From JAIBBD01 sp041390685 (lineage in GTDB: Bacteria > Chloroflexota > Dehalococcoidia > UBA2979): a stretch of DNA of 64,000 nt. The translations under genes and the position numbers were made by a program. Within the stretch, counting starts at the first letter, position 1; every line of letters begins with the position of its first letter. The stretch covers positions 868,001 through 932,000 of the forward strand of contig JAWKPL010000001.1 of the NCBI GenBank assembly GCA_041390685.1. Direction: 5' to 3'. Below, piece after piece: positions 25,422-33,522 of the stretch. Below the pieces are notes generated by a model. It did no database searches. It saw nothing but the letters and a program-made list of their open reading frames with translations, and was not told where the DNA came from.

Positions 25422-26687
25422 ATGTTGACGCTCGCCGGTGTCAGCCACCAGACGACACCCTTGGACGTGCGCGAGCGGCTGACCGTGCAGGCGGACGCCC
25501 TGCCCGCGGTGATGGGCGCGCTGCGGGAGCGCTTCGGCGCCGGGGCGGTCCTGGCCACCTGTAACCGGCTGGAGCTGTATCTGCCTGGCGACCGCGGACG
25601 CCAGGAGGTCATCGACTTCCTCGCAACCGCCGCCGGGGTCGACCGTGCGCTGGCGCGTGCCCACTTCGAGATCGCTCGCGACGCCGAGGCTGTGCGCCAC
25701 CTGTACGCGGTCGCCGCTGGCATCGACTCCATGGTGCTCGGCGAATCCGAGGTTCTGGGCCAGGTCCGCGCCGCCTTCTCCACGTCGGTCGCCGCAGGCT
25801 GTGACGACGCCCTGCTCTCGAGGCTGTTCCACACGGCCATCCGCCTGGGACGGCGGGCACGGACGGAGACGGCGATCGGGCGCCACGCGCTCTCTGTCTC
25901 CTCGATATCCGTGCAGCAGGCACGCCTCCTGTGCCCCGCCCTGCCCGAGGCAACCGTGCTGGTCATCGGCGCAGGCGAGGCCGGTCGCCTCGCGGCCGCC
26001 GCGCTCGTGGAGCAGGGAGTCCGTGACGTGCTGGTCGCGAACCGGACGCGTGCCCACGCAGAAGACCTCGCAGCGGAACTCGGCGGGCGCGCATGCTCGC
26101 TCGACGAGATGGGGGACGCGCTCACGCGCGCGGACGTGGTCATCGCGGCCGCGGACGCGCCCACACCGCTGGCCGCGCACGCGACCGTCGCGGCGGCAAT
26201 GGCCGAGCGCCCGTACCGCCCCCTGCTCATCATCGATATCGGCGTGCCACGCGACATCGAGCACACGGTTGGGTCGATCGAGGGCGTCACCTACTACGAC
26301 CTCGACGGCCTGCAGGCGATCGCAGCGGAGCACTACGCGGTGCGAGCTGGCGAGGTCGAGGCAGTGCAGGCGCTGGTGGACGACGAGACTGAGCGCTTCC
26401 TCCGCTGGTGGGACGAACTGCGCGTGATCCCCACCATCGCGGCGCTCACCGACCGCGCGGAACGGCTGCGGGCCGCCGAGCTGGCCAAGACGCTCCGTCG
26501 CCTGAACGTCGGCGACGAGGAGCGCGCCCACCTCGAGGCGCTGACGAAAGCGCTCGTGAAGCAGGTCCTCCATGACCCCATTGCGACGCTCCGCGAGCGC
26601 GGCGACCGCGAAGTCTACATCGACGCCGTGCGCACGCTCTTCCGGCTCGATGAAGCGGACGCCCCCCGGCCCGACGAGCCGAGGTGA
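25422..26687 (+). CDS. hemA: Glutamyl-tRNA reductase
   Basis: First committed step of C5-pathway tetrapyrrole synthesis, Glu-tRNA to glutamate-1-semialdehyde; 421 residues. The catalytic Cys lies in LATCNRLELY (~47-56). GIDSMVLGESEVLGQVR, the NADPH loop VIGAGEAGRLAA and the C-terminal dimerisation helix region are complete. The ATG at 25422 follows GGAGG. The end overlaps hemC by 4 nt. Confidence 0.96.
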   Translation: MLTLAGVSHQTTPLDVRERLTVQADALPAVMGALRERFGAGAVLATCNRLELYLPGDRGRQEVIDFLATAAGVDRALARAHFEIARDAEAVRHLYAVAAGIDSMVLGESEVLGQVRAAFSTSVAAGCDDALLSRLFHTAIRLGRRARTETAIGRHALSVSSISVQQARLLCPALPEATVLVIGAGEAGRLAAAALVEQGVRDVLVANRTRAHAEDLAAELGGRACSLDEMGDALTRADVVIAAADAPTPLAAHATVAAAMAERPYRPLLIIDIGVPRDIEHTVGSIEGVTYYDLDGLQAIAAEHYAVRAGEVEAVQALVDDETERFLRWWDELRVIPTIAALTDRAERLRAAELAKTLRRLNVGDEERAHLEALTKALVKQVLHDPIATLRERGDREVYIDAVRTLFRLDEADAPRPDEPR

Positions 26688-27598
26688 GACCGCTGCGCCT
26701 CGCCACCCGCAGTTCGTCGCTCGCGCTCGCGCAGAGCGAGCTGGCCGTCGCAGCCATCCGCGCCGTCGCACCGGGCATCGAGGTCGAGTTCGTCGAGGTG
26801 CGGACTGAGGGAGACGCCGACCGCCAGTCACCGCTCAGCGTTATCGGCGGGCGCGGGGTGTTCGTGCGAGCGGTCGAGCAGGCACTCCTCGACGACCGGG
26901 CCGACATCGCCGTCCACTCGCTCAAGGATGTCCCGACGGCGATCCCGGACGGCCTCAGGCTCGCGGCGTTCCTGGAGCGGGGCGACCCCCGTGACGCGCT
27001 CGTCGCGAGCGGAAGGCGGCGGCTCCGCGACCTGCCACCGGGAGCGACCGTGGGGACGAGTTCCAACCGCCGCGCCTCGCTCCTGCGGGCGCTCCGCGCC
27101 GACCTCCAGGTACGGGAGATCCGAGGGAACGTGGACACGCGTCTCAGGCGCGTCGCCGAGGGCGCCTATGACGGTGTGTTGCTCGCGGCGGCCGGCCTCG
27201 CGCGGCTCGACCGCCTCGACGAGGCAACGCAGCTGTTCGAGGCTATGGAGTTCCTGCCTGCACCCGGCCAGGGCACGATCGTGATCGAGTGCCGCGACGG
27301 CGATACGGATACGCGTTCGGTCCTCGAGCGGGTCGACCACGGGGGGACGCATGCCGCCTCAGTCGCGGAGCGCAGCTTCCTCGCGGCGCTGGGAACCGGC
27401 TGTACGTTGCCCGTGGGCGCGTACGGGCAGGTCGACGGCGACCTGCTGACACTGCGCGCGATGGTGGCCGACGAGGCTCGCGGGATGCCGTTGTTCGGCG
27501 ACGCCACCGGTCCACTTGCCCAGGCCGCGGTGCTCGGACAGGGACTGGGTGCGCGCTTGCTGGGGGCGGCAGCCCCGTCGTCGCTGAGGAACGAGTGA
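26684..27598 (+). CDS. hemC: Hydroxymethylbilane synthase (porphobilinogen deaminase)
   Basis: Joins four porphobilinogen units; 304 residues. RLATRSSSLALAQ at the N-terminus, HSLKDVPTAIPDGL, GTSSNRRASLLRALR and the dipyrromethane-cofactor Cys in GTGCTLPVGAYG are present. GTG start overlapping the hemA stop; its own stop overlaps the GTG of the next gene. Confidence 0.96.
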   Translation: MRPLRLATRSSSLALAQSELAVAAIRAVAPGIEVEFVEVRTEGDADRQSPLSVIGGRGVFVRAVEQALLDDRADIAVHSLKDVPTAIPDGLRLAAFLERGDPRDALVASGRRRLRDLPPGATVGTSSNRRASLLRALRADLQVREIRGNVDTRLRRVAEGAYDGVLLAAAGLARLDRLDEATQLFEAMEFLPAPGQGTIVIECRDGDTDTRSVLERVDHGGTHAASVAERSFLAALGTGCTLPVGAYGQVDGDLLTLRAMVADEARGMPLFGDATGPLAQAAVLGQGLGARLLGAAAPSSLRNE

Positions 27599-29187
27599 CC
27601 GCACGCCCCATCGCGCACGGTCGCAGCCGCGGCCACGTATGGCTGGTCGGCGCGGGACCCGGCGATCCCGGCCTGATCACGCGCGCAGGCCTCGACGTCC
27701 TGCGCCGGGCGGATGTCGTCCTCTACGACCGCCTCGGGACCGCGGACCTGCTGGACGAGTGCCGCGAGGACGCGCTGCTCATCGATGTGGGCAAGGCGCC
27801 GGGGCGCGCCGCGATGAGCCAGGAGGAGATCAACGGGGAGCTCATCGAGCACGGGCGCGCCGGGCGCCTCGTCGTCCGTCTAAAGGGCGGCGACCCCTTC
27901 GTGTTCGGCCGCGGGGGGGAAGAAGCGGAGGCGCTGGCAGCCGCGCGCATCCCATGCACGGTCGTGCCCGGCATCACCTCGGCGATCGGTGGCCTCGCAG
28001 CGGCGGGCGTCCCGGTGACCCATCGCGACGTGGCTGCTTCATTCGCCATCGTCACGGGCCACGAGGCGCCCGACCGCACGAACGAGGGAGTGGACTGGTC
28101 TCAGCTCGCAACGGCCGTCGACACCCTTGTGGTGCTCATGGGTGTCGGGCGCCTCGAGGCCATCACGGGCGCGATCATCGATGGGGGACGAGACCCCGCG
28201 ACGCCAGGCGCCGTCGTCGAACGCGCGTCGACGCGGGAGCAACGCGTCGTGGAGGCGCCGCTCGCCAGCCTTGCGCAGGCCGCTCGCGAGGCGGGCGTCG
28301 AGGCCCCGGCGCTGGTCGTGGTCGGCGACGTCGCCGCGCTCCGCTCCCGGCTGGAGCTCAGCCCGCCGGGGGTGCTGGCAGGGAAACGCGTGCTAGTCAC
28401 CCGGACGCGGCGCCAGGCGTCAAGCCTGGCCGACGCGCTCCGTGCCGAGGGCGCAGTCCCTGTGGTGCTGCCCGCGATCGAGCTCGATCGGCGCGTCGAT
28501 GCGCGGGCCGCGGCGGCGGCCCTCGCGCGCCTGCGTGCGGGCAAGTACCGCTGGATCGTGTTCACGTCCGACAACGCGGTCGACGTCACGTTCGAGATGC
28601 TCGAGGACGGTGGACTCGACGCACGCGCCCTGGCGGGCGTGCGCGTGTGCGCCATCGGCGGCGCGACCGCGGAAGCCCTCCGCCGGCACGGCCTGCGCGC
28701 GGACCTCGTCCCCCCCGAGGCGGACGGGGGAGCCACGCTACACGCGCTCGTCGAGGCAGGCGTGGACGGTCAGCACATCCTCCTGCCCCGCGCCGAGCAG
28801 GCCCGCGCGCTCCTCCCGGAAGGGCTGCGCGCCGCGGGGGCCGACGTGGATGAGGTGACACTCTACCTCGCAGCGCCGCCGGCGAACCCGCCTCGCCGCG
28901 CCCTGGATCGCATCCAGCGCGGCGACATCGACGCAGCGACGTTTACCTCGTCATCGACCGTGCGCAACCTCGTTACACTGCTCGACGGGGACATCGCGCC
29001 ACTGCGTTCCACCGTCGTGGCATGCATCGGCCCGCAGACCGCTGCCGCAGCTCGCGAGGCCGGCCTCGAGCCAGCCATCGTCTCCCCCGAGCGTTCAGTC
29101 GAGGGCCTCGTGCGAGCGCTCCGTGAGTACTACGGCGACAGCACGGATACGGAGTTCAGCGATGACCCTCCTGACGACCTCAACTGA
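27595..29187 (+). CDS. cobA-hemD: Uroporphyrinogen-III C-methyltransferase fused to uroporphyrinogen-III synthase
   Basis: A 530-residue bifunctional protein. Residues ~13-255 are SUMT (VWLVGAGPGDPGLITRAGLD, VRLKGGDPFVFGRGGEE, GITSAIGGLAAAGVPVTHRD). Residues ~263-525 are HemD (VLVTRTRRQASSLADALRAE, FTSDNAVDV, FTSSSTVRNL). It turns hydroxymethylbilane into uroporphyrinogen III and methylates it to precorrin-2. GTG start is chosen from the GTGA overlap with hemC. A fused enzyme of this kind channels flux toward siroheme. Confidence 0.93.
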   Translation: MTARPIAHGRSRGHVWLVGAGPGDPGLITRAGLDVLRRADVVLYDRLGTADLLDECREDALLIDVGKAPGRAAMSQEEINGELIEHGRAGRLVVRLKGGDPFVFGRGGEEAEALAAARIPCTVVPGITSAIGGLAAAGVPVTHRDVAASFAIVTGHEAPDRTNEGVDWSQLATAVDTLVVLMGVGRLEAITGAIIDGGRDPATPGAVVERASTREQRVVEAPLASLAQAAREAGVEAPALVVVGDVAALRSRLELSPPGVLAGKRVLVTRTRRQASSLADALRAEGAVPVVLPAIELDRRVDARAAAAALARLRAGKYRWIVFTSDNAVDVTFEMLEDGGLDARALAGVRVCAIGGATAEALRRHGLRADLVPPEADGGATLHALVEAGVDGQHILLPRAEQARALLPEGLRAAGADVDEVTLYLAAPPANPPRRALDRIQRGDIDAATFTSSSTVRNLVTLLDGDIAPLRSTVVACIGPQTAAAAREAGLEPAIVSPERSVEGLVRALREYYGDSTDTEFSDDPPDDLN

Positions 29188-30166
29188 CTTCAGACGGACG
29201 CGGCGCACGCGACGTTCCGAGGGCCTCCGCAGCCTGGTGCGTGAGACGCGCCTCGATGCCGCTTCCTTTATCTACCCTGTGTTCGTCACACACGGCCGTG
29301 GCGTCCGCGATCCGATCGAATCGATGCCGGGTCAGTGCCGCCTGTCCCTCGATCAGCTGCCCGCCGAGGCGGCCGAGCTGCGACGACTGGGCGTGCGCGC
29401 CGTCATGCTCTTCGGCATCCCCGCCTCCAAGGACGCGGTGGGCAGCGAGGGCTACGCCCCCAACGGCATCGCGCAGCTCGCGACACAGACGCTGAAGGAT
29501 GCGGACCCCGACCTGACGGTCGTCGGGGACGTCTGTCTGTGCGAGTACACCGACCATGGTCACTGCGGCCTCCTCGGCCGCGATGGCAGCATCGACAATG
29601 ACGCCTCGCTGCCGCTGCTGGCGGAAGCAGCCGTGTCGCTCGCCGAGGCGGGCGCGGATCTCATTGCACCTTCGGACATGATGGACGGGCGCGTGGCGGC
29701 GATTCGGTCGGCGCTGGACGGCGCCGGGTACGAAGACCTGCCGATTATGTCGTACAGTGCCAAGTACGCCTCCGCCTTCTACGGCCCGTTCCGCGAAGCC
29801 GCCGACTCTGCCCCTCGGATGGGGCCGCCGCATCGTCGCAGCTACCAGATGGACCCGGCCAACGTCCGCGAGGCGTTGCGCGAGGTCGCGACCGACGTGG
29901 TCGAGCAGGCCGACATCGTGATGGTGAAGCCTGCGCTCGCGTACCTCGATGTGATCCGCGCCGTGAAGGAAACGACGACGTTGCCCGTCGCGGCCTACAA
30001 CGTCTCCGGTGAGTACGCGATGCTGAAAGCGGCGGCCCTCAACGGCTGGCTCGACGAGCGCGCTGCGGTGATCGAGACGCTCACCGCGATCCAGCGCGCG
30101 GGCGCCGATATCATCCTCACGTATCACGCCAAGGACGCTGCCACGTGGCTCCGAGCGGGCGCGTAG
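29162..30166 (+). CDS. hemB: Delta-aminolevulinic acid dehydratase (porphobilinogen synthase)
   Basis: Condenses two ALA to porphobilinogen; 334 residues. The zinc-type cysteine cluster DVCLCEYTDHGHCG is present, so this is the zinc-dependent subtype. Schiff-base lysines lie in MSYSAKYASAFYGPFREA and MVKPALAYLDVI. The ATG at 29162 lies within the end of cobA-hemD (26-nt overlap). Confidence 0.95.
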   Translation: MTLLTTSTDFRRTRRTRRSEGLRSLVRETRLDAASFIYPVFVTHGRGVRDPIESMPGQCRLSLDQLPAEAAELRRLGVRAVMLFGIPASKDAVGSEGYAPNGIAQLATQTLKDADPDLTVVGDVCLCEYTDHGHCGLLGRDGSIDNDASLPLLAEAAVSLAEAGADLIAPSDMMDGRVAAIRSALDGAGYEDLPIMSYSAKYASAFYGPFREAADSAPRMGPPHRRSYQMDPANVREALREVATDVVEQADIVMVKPALAYLDVIRAVKETTTLPVAAYNVSGEYAMLKAAALNGWLDERAAVIETLTAIQRAGADIILTYHAKDAATWLRAGA

Positions 30167-30192
30167 GCGGCCGGGCCTCGAAGGGTGCAGGG

Positions 30193-30987
30193 ATGACGAC
30201 GGCGGAAACGACGCAACAGGTGGGACCGGCGGACGGGCGAGCGCCCCTCGACCTGTCCGTCATCAAGGCGGTGGCCTTCGACGCGTACGGCACGCTGTTC
30301 CACTGGGACTTCATCCTCACCGTCCAGGAGGTGCTCGCCCAGCAGGGGCTGGGCGGCGACCACGAGGATGTGGCCAAGACCTTCCAGGACGAGGCGTTTC
30401 GCAAGGTGAGCGTCTGGGCCGAGCACACCGGCGAGGACGGAAAACTCGACCGCAAGCGCCTCGCCGATGGGCCACCCCCGCCGTGGATCGCCACCTGGGA
30501 GACATGGCGCCGACAGTTCGAGTACACCTTCCAGAAGTTCGAACTGGCGGGAGATCCGGTGGCGGGCGCCAACCACCTGCGCCACGTGCTCAGCCACGCG
30601 CCGGCGTATCCCGATGCCTTCGAGAGCATCGAGCGCCTCGCGGGACGCTACCTCGTCGGCCTGATGTCGAACGCGGACGAGGACTTCCTGCAGAGCGCGG
30701 TGTCGGTGAACCGCCTGCGGTTCTCAGTCATCCAGTCGTCCGAGTCGCTCCGCATCTACAAGCCGAACCGGGCGGCGTTCCTCGCGCTCGCTCAGCGGTT
30801 CAGTTGTGAGGCGCGCGAAGTGCTGTACGTCGGCGACACTCCCGGCGCTGACGTCGCCGGGGCGGTGAATGCGGGGATGCGGGCGGCCTACCTGCGCCGC
30901 AACGACGCGGAGTACCCGAAGGACACGGCGCTCCCCGACATCGAAACGCGGTCGCTCGCGGAGCTCACAGCGATCCTGGCGCCATGA
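30193..30987 (+). CDS. HAD-superfamily hydrolase
   Basis: A 264-residue HAD-like phosphatase or dehalogenase. Motif I is VAFDAYGTLFHWD (nucleophile Asp), motif II is GLMSNADEDFL, and motif IV is LYVGDTPGADVAGAVNAGM. The DAYGTLF variant is common in haloacid dehalogenase type II and HAD-IA phosphatases. It lies between hemB and hemL and overlaps hemL by 4 nt; a link to heme synthesis is unproven. The start at 30193 follows GTGCAGGG. Confidence 0.85.
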   Translation: MTTAETTQQVGPADGRAPLDLSVIKAVAFDAYGTLFHWDFILTVQEVLAQQGLGGDHEDVAKTFQDEAFRKVSVWAEHTGEDGKLDRKRLADGPPPPWIATWETWRRQFEYTFQKFELAGDPVAGANHLRHVLSHAPAYPDAFESIERLAGRYLVGLMSNADEDFLQSAVSVNRLRFSVIQSSESLRIYKPNRAAFLALAQRFSCEAREVLYVGDTPGADVAGAVNAGMRAAYLRRNDAEYPKDTALPDIETRSLAELTAILAP

Positions 30988-32285
30988 CTGCATCGCGTCC
31001 CCGCCAGCGATCGGACGAGGCCATGGCGCGAGCACGCAGACTCCTGCCCGGTGGCGTCGACTCGCCCGTGCGCGCCTATCGGGCCGTGGGAGGCGAACCG
31101 GTCGTCATCGCGAGCGGTCAGGGTGCGCGCGTCCGCGACGTCGACGGCAACGAGTACATCGACTACGTGGGCTCGTTCGGCCCGCTGATTCTTGGCCACG
31201 CAGACCCCTCGGTCGTGGAGGGGATCCGCACCGCCGCCGCGCGTGGCACCTCGTTTGGCGCGCCAACCGAGGCTGAGGCGGACCTCGCGGAGCGCGTCGT
31301 CGCCGCCGTGCCGTCGGTGGAGATGGTGCGCTTCGTGAACTCGGGCACTGAAGCCACGATGACCGCGATTCGGCTGGCGCGCGCCGCGACGGGCCGCGAT
31401 CTGGTGCTGAAGTTCGACGGGGGCTACCACGGCCACGCCGACGGGTTGCTGGCTGCCGCCGGATCGGGCGTCGCCACCCTCGGCCTGCCTGACTCCCCCG
31501 GTGTGCCCACGGCGTTCGCGGCCCAGACCCTCGTCGTCCCGTACAACGACCTCGAAGCGGTGCGGGTGGCGTTCGAACACCACCGGGGGGCCATCGCCTG
31601 CATCATCGTCGAGCCGGTCGCCGGCAACATGGGACTGGTGCCGCCGGGGCCCGGCTTCCTCGAGGGACTGCGATCGGTCTGCGACGCGCACGGCAGCCTG
31701 CTGCTCTTCGACGAGGTGATCACGGGCTTCCGCGTCGGTCGGGGCGGCGCGCAGGCGCGCTACTCGGTGCTCCCCGACCTCACCGCCCTCGGCAAGGTCA
31801 TCGGCGGCGGCCTTCCCGTCGGGGCGTACGGCGGGCCGAGAGCGCTGATGGAGCGCATGGCGCCCGCGGGCGATGTCTACCAGGCCGGCACGCTCTCCGG
31901 GAATCCACTCGCGATGGCGGCCGGCATCGCCACCCTCGACGCGCTCTCCGACGACGAGGACGCATACGAGCGGCTCGACGCCCTCGGCGCGCGTCTGCAG
32001 CAAGGGCTCGAGGAGGCAGCACAAGCTGCCGGCGTTGAGCTGGCAGTCGCTCGAGTGGGCTCGGTGCTGACGCCGTTCTTCCGCGCGACGCGCCCCAGCA
32101 ACTACGCCGAGGCACGTGAGGCCGACACCCACCGTTTTGCCCGCTTCCACCGGGCGATGCTCGACCGCGGTGTGCTGCTGCCCCCTTCGCAGTTCGAGTG
32201 CTGGTTCGTCTCGCTCGCCCACGACGAAGCGGTGATCGATGAGACCGTCGGCGCTGCGAACGAGGCCCTGGCGGCTGCCTCGTAA
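30984..32285 (+). CDS. hemL: Glutamate-1-semialdehyde 2,1-aminomutase
   Basis: PLP enzyme making 5-aminolevulinate; 433 residues. The N-terminus ARRLLPGGVDSPVRAY is diagnostic. VNSGTEATMTAIRLAR, the PLP Asp in FDEVITGFR and the PLP Lys in LGKVIGGGLPVGAYGG are present. Last gene of the heme run; dnaN follows after a 100-nt gap with its own promoter. Confidence 0.96.
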   Translation: MTASRPRQRSDEAMARARRLLPGGVDSPVRAYRAVGGEPVVIASGQGARVRDVDGNEYIDYVGSFGPLILGHADPSVVEGIRTAAARGTSFGAPTEAEADLAERVVAAVPSVEMVRFVNSGTEATMTAIRLARAATGRDLVLKFDGGYHGHADGLLAAAGSGVATLGLPDSPGVPTAFAAQTLVVPYNDLEAVRVAFEHHRGAIACIIVEPVAGNMGLVPPGPGFLEGLRSVCDAHGSLLLFDEVITGFRVGRGGAQARYSVLPDLTALGKVIGGGLPVGAYGGPRALMERMAPAGDVYQAGTLSGNPLAMAAGIATLDALSDDEDAYERLDALGARLQQGLEEAAQAAGVELAVARVGSVLTPFFRATRPSNYAEAREADTHRFARFHRAMLDRGVLLPPSQFECWFVSLAHDEAVIDETVGAANEALAAAS

Positions 32286-32304
32286 CTCCTCGGGCGCGGG
32301 CCGT

Positions 32305-32334
32305 TTGCGAGGTGTCCACACGGACACCTATACT
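32305..32334 (+). promoter_or_regulatory. dnaN promoter with palindromic spacer
   Basis: TTGCGA (32305-32310) and TATACT (32329-32334) are separated by 18 nt, a good sigma-70-type pair. The spacer is almost filled by the perfect inverted repeat AGGTGTCC-ACAC-GGACACCT (32310-32329), which overlaps the last base of the -35 and first base of the -10. Predicted start near 32341, leaving a ~45-nt leader to the dnaN ATG. The palindrome is a likely operator. Confidence 0.6.
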
Positions 32335-32385
32335 GCAGAGAGCGTGTAAACGCTCAGCGATTGAGCAATTATCGGGGAGCTGCGG

Positions 32386-33522
32386 ATGCGCGTCGCCTGC
32401 CAGCAGGATCAGCTGCACCGAGGGCTGAGCGCTGTGTCCCGCGCGGTCCCCGCCCGTTCTGTCCTCCCCATCACGCAGCATGTCCTGGTCGAGGCGGACG
32501 AGGGCCGCATCAAGCTCTCCGCCACGGACGCGGAGACGATCGCGATCACCTACACGATCCCCGCCACCGTCGCTGAGTCCGGGTCGATCACGATGCCCTC
32601 GCGACTGCTCTCGGACTTCGTCGCGACTTTGCCGCGTGACGAGATCGAGATGACGCTCGCCGAGCGTTCCCGCCAGGTCAGCCTGTCGTGCGCACGAAAC
32701 GCCGCCTCGATCGGGGGCATGGACCCGGACGAGTTCCCGCCCATCCCGCCGGTCGAGGGGAGTGGCGCCCTCTCCATCGAGGCCGACCGCCTGCGGCAGG
32801 CCCTGGACCACGTCGTCTTCGCTGCGGCCACGGACGATTCGCGGCCCGTACTCACAGGCGTCCATTTCGCCATCGCGGCGGACGCCATTCGGCTCGCGGC
32901 GGCTGACGGCTTCCGCCTCGCGGTCTACGAGCTCGAACTGCCCGCGGGAGCCCCACAGGAACGCGAGGTCATCGTGCCGGCGCGCGCCCTCGGGGAACTC
33001 GCGCGGCTGCTCCCCGAGGCCGAACAACCCGTGATGATGACGGTAAACGCGGCTCAGACGCAGGTGCTCTTCGACCTCGGTCACGCGACGCTGGTGGCCA
33101 ACCTCATCCAGGGCACCTTCCCCAACTACCAGCAGCTCATCCCCGCGAGCTCCGCCACCCACACCGAAGTCTCAGTTGGCGAGTTCCGCCAGGAGACCCG
33201 CCTGGCCTCGATCTTCGCCCGCGACGGCTCGGGGATCGTCCGGCTCACGGCCTCGCCCGGCGACGCCGGCGCGCCCGGCCGTCTCCTGGTGACCGCCCGC
33301 GCCGAGGAAGTCGGAAACAACGAGGGCGAGATCGACGCGATCGTCACCGGCGAAGAGGCGAAGATCGCGTTCAACAGCCGCTACCTTATCGAGGTCCTGA
33401 ACGTGATCACCACCGACCGGGTCGCCATCGAAACCTCGTCACCCTCGGCGCCGGGCGTCCTCCGCCCCGTCGGCGATGACCGCTACGTCCACGTGGTCAT
33501 GCCGATGTTTGTCCAATGGTAG
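32386..33522 (+). CDS. dnaN: DNA polymerase III beta subunit (sliding clamp)
   Basis: A 378-residue clamp, full length, three clamp domains (N-terminal MRVACQQDQLHRGLSAVSRAV; middle FAAATDDSRPVLTGVHF; C-terminal NSRYLIEVLNVI). It ends VVMPMFVQW, the conserved C-terminal MPM strand that forms part of the partner-binding face. The final codons lie inside the attachment site of the integrated element (33499-33525), so the last residues are encoded by hybrid host/element DNA yet still read MPMFVQW. Starts at ATG 32386. Confidence 0.96.
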   Translation: MRVACQQDQLHRGLSAVSRAVPARSVLPITQHVLVEADEGRIKLSATDAETIAITYTIPATVAESGSITMPSRLLSDFVATLPRDEIEMTLAERSRQVSLSCARNAASIGGMDPDEFPPIPPVEGSGALSIEADRLRQALDHVVFAAATDDSRPVLTGVHFAIAADAIRLAAADGFRLAVYELELPAGAPQEREVIVPARALGELARLLPEAEQPVMMTVNAAQTQVLFDLGHATLVANLIQGTFPNYQQLIPASSATHTEVSVGEFRQETRLASIFARDGSGIVRLTASPGDAGAPGRLLVTARAEEVGNNEGEIDAIVTGEEAKIAFNSRYLIEVLNVITTDRVAIETSSPSAPGVLRPVGDDRYVHVVMPMFVQW

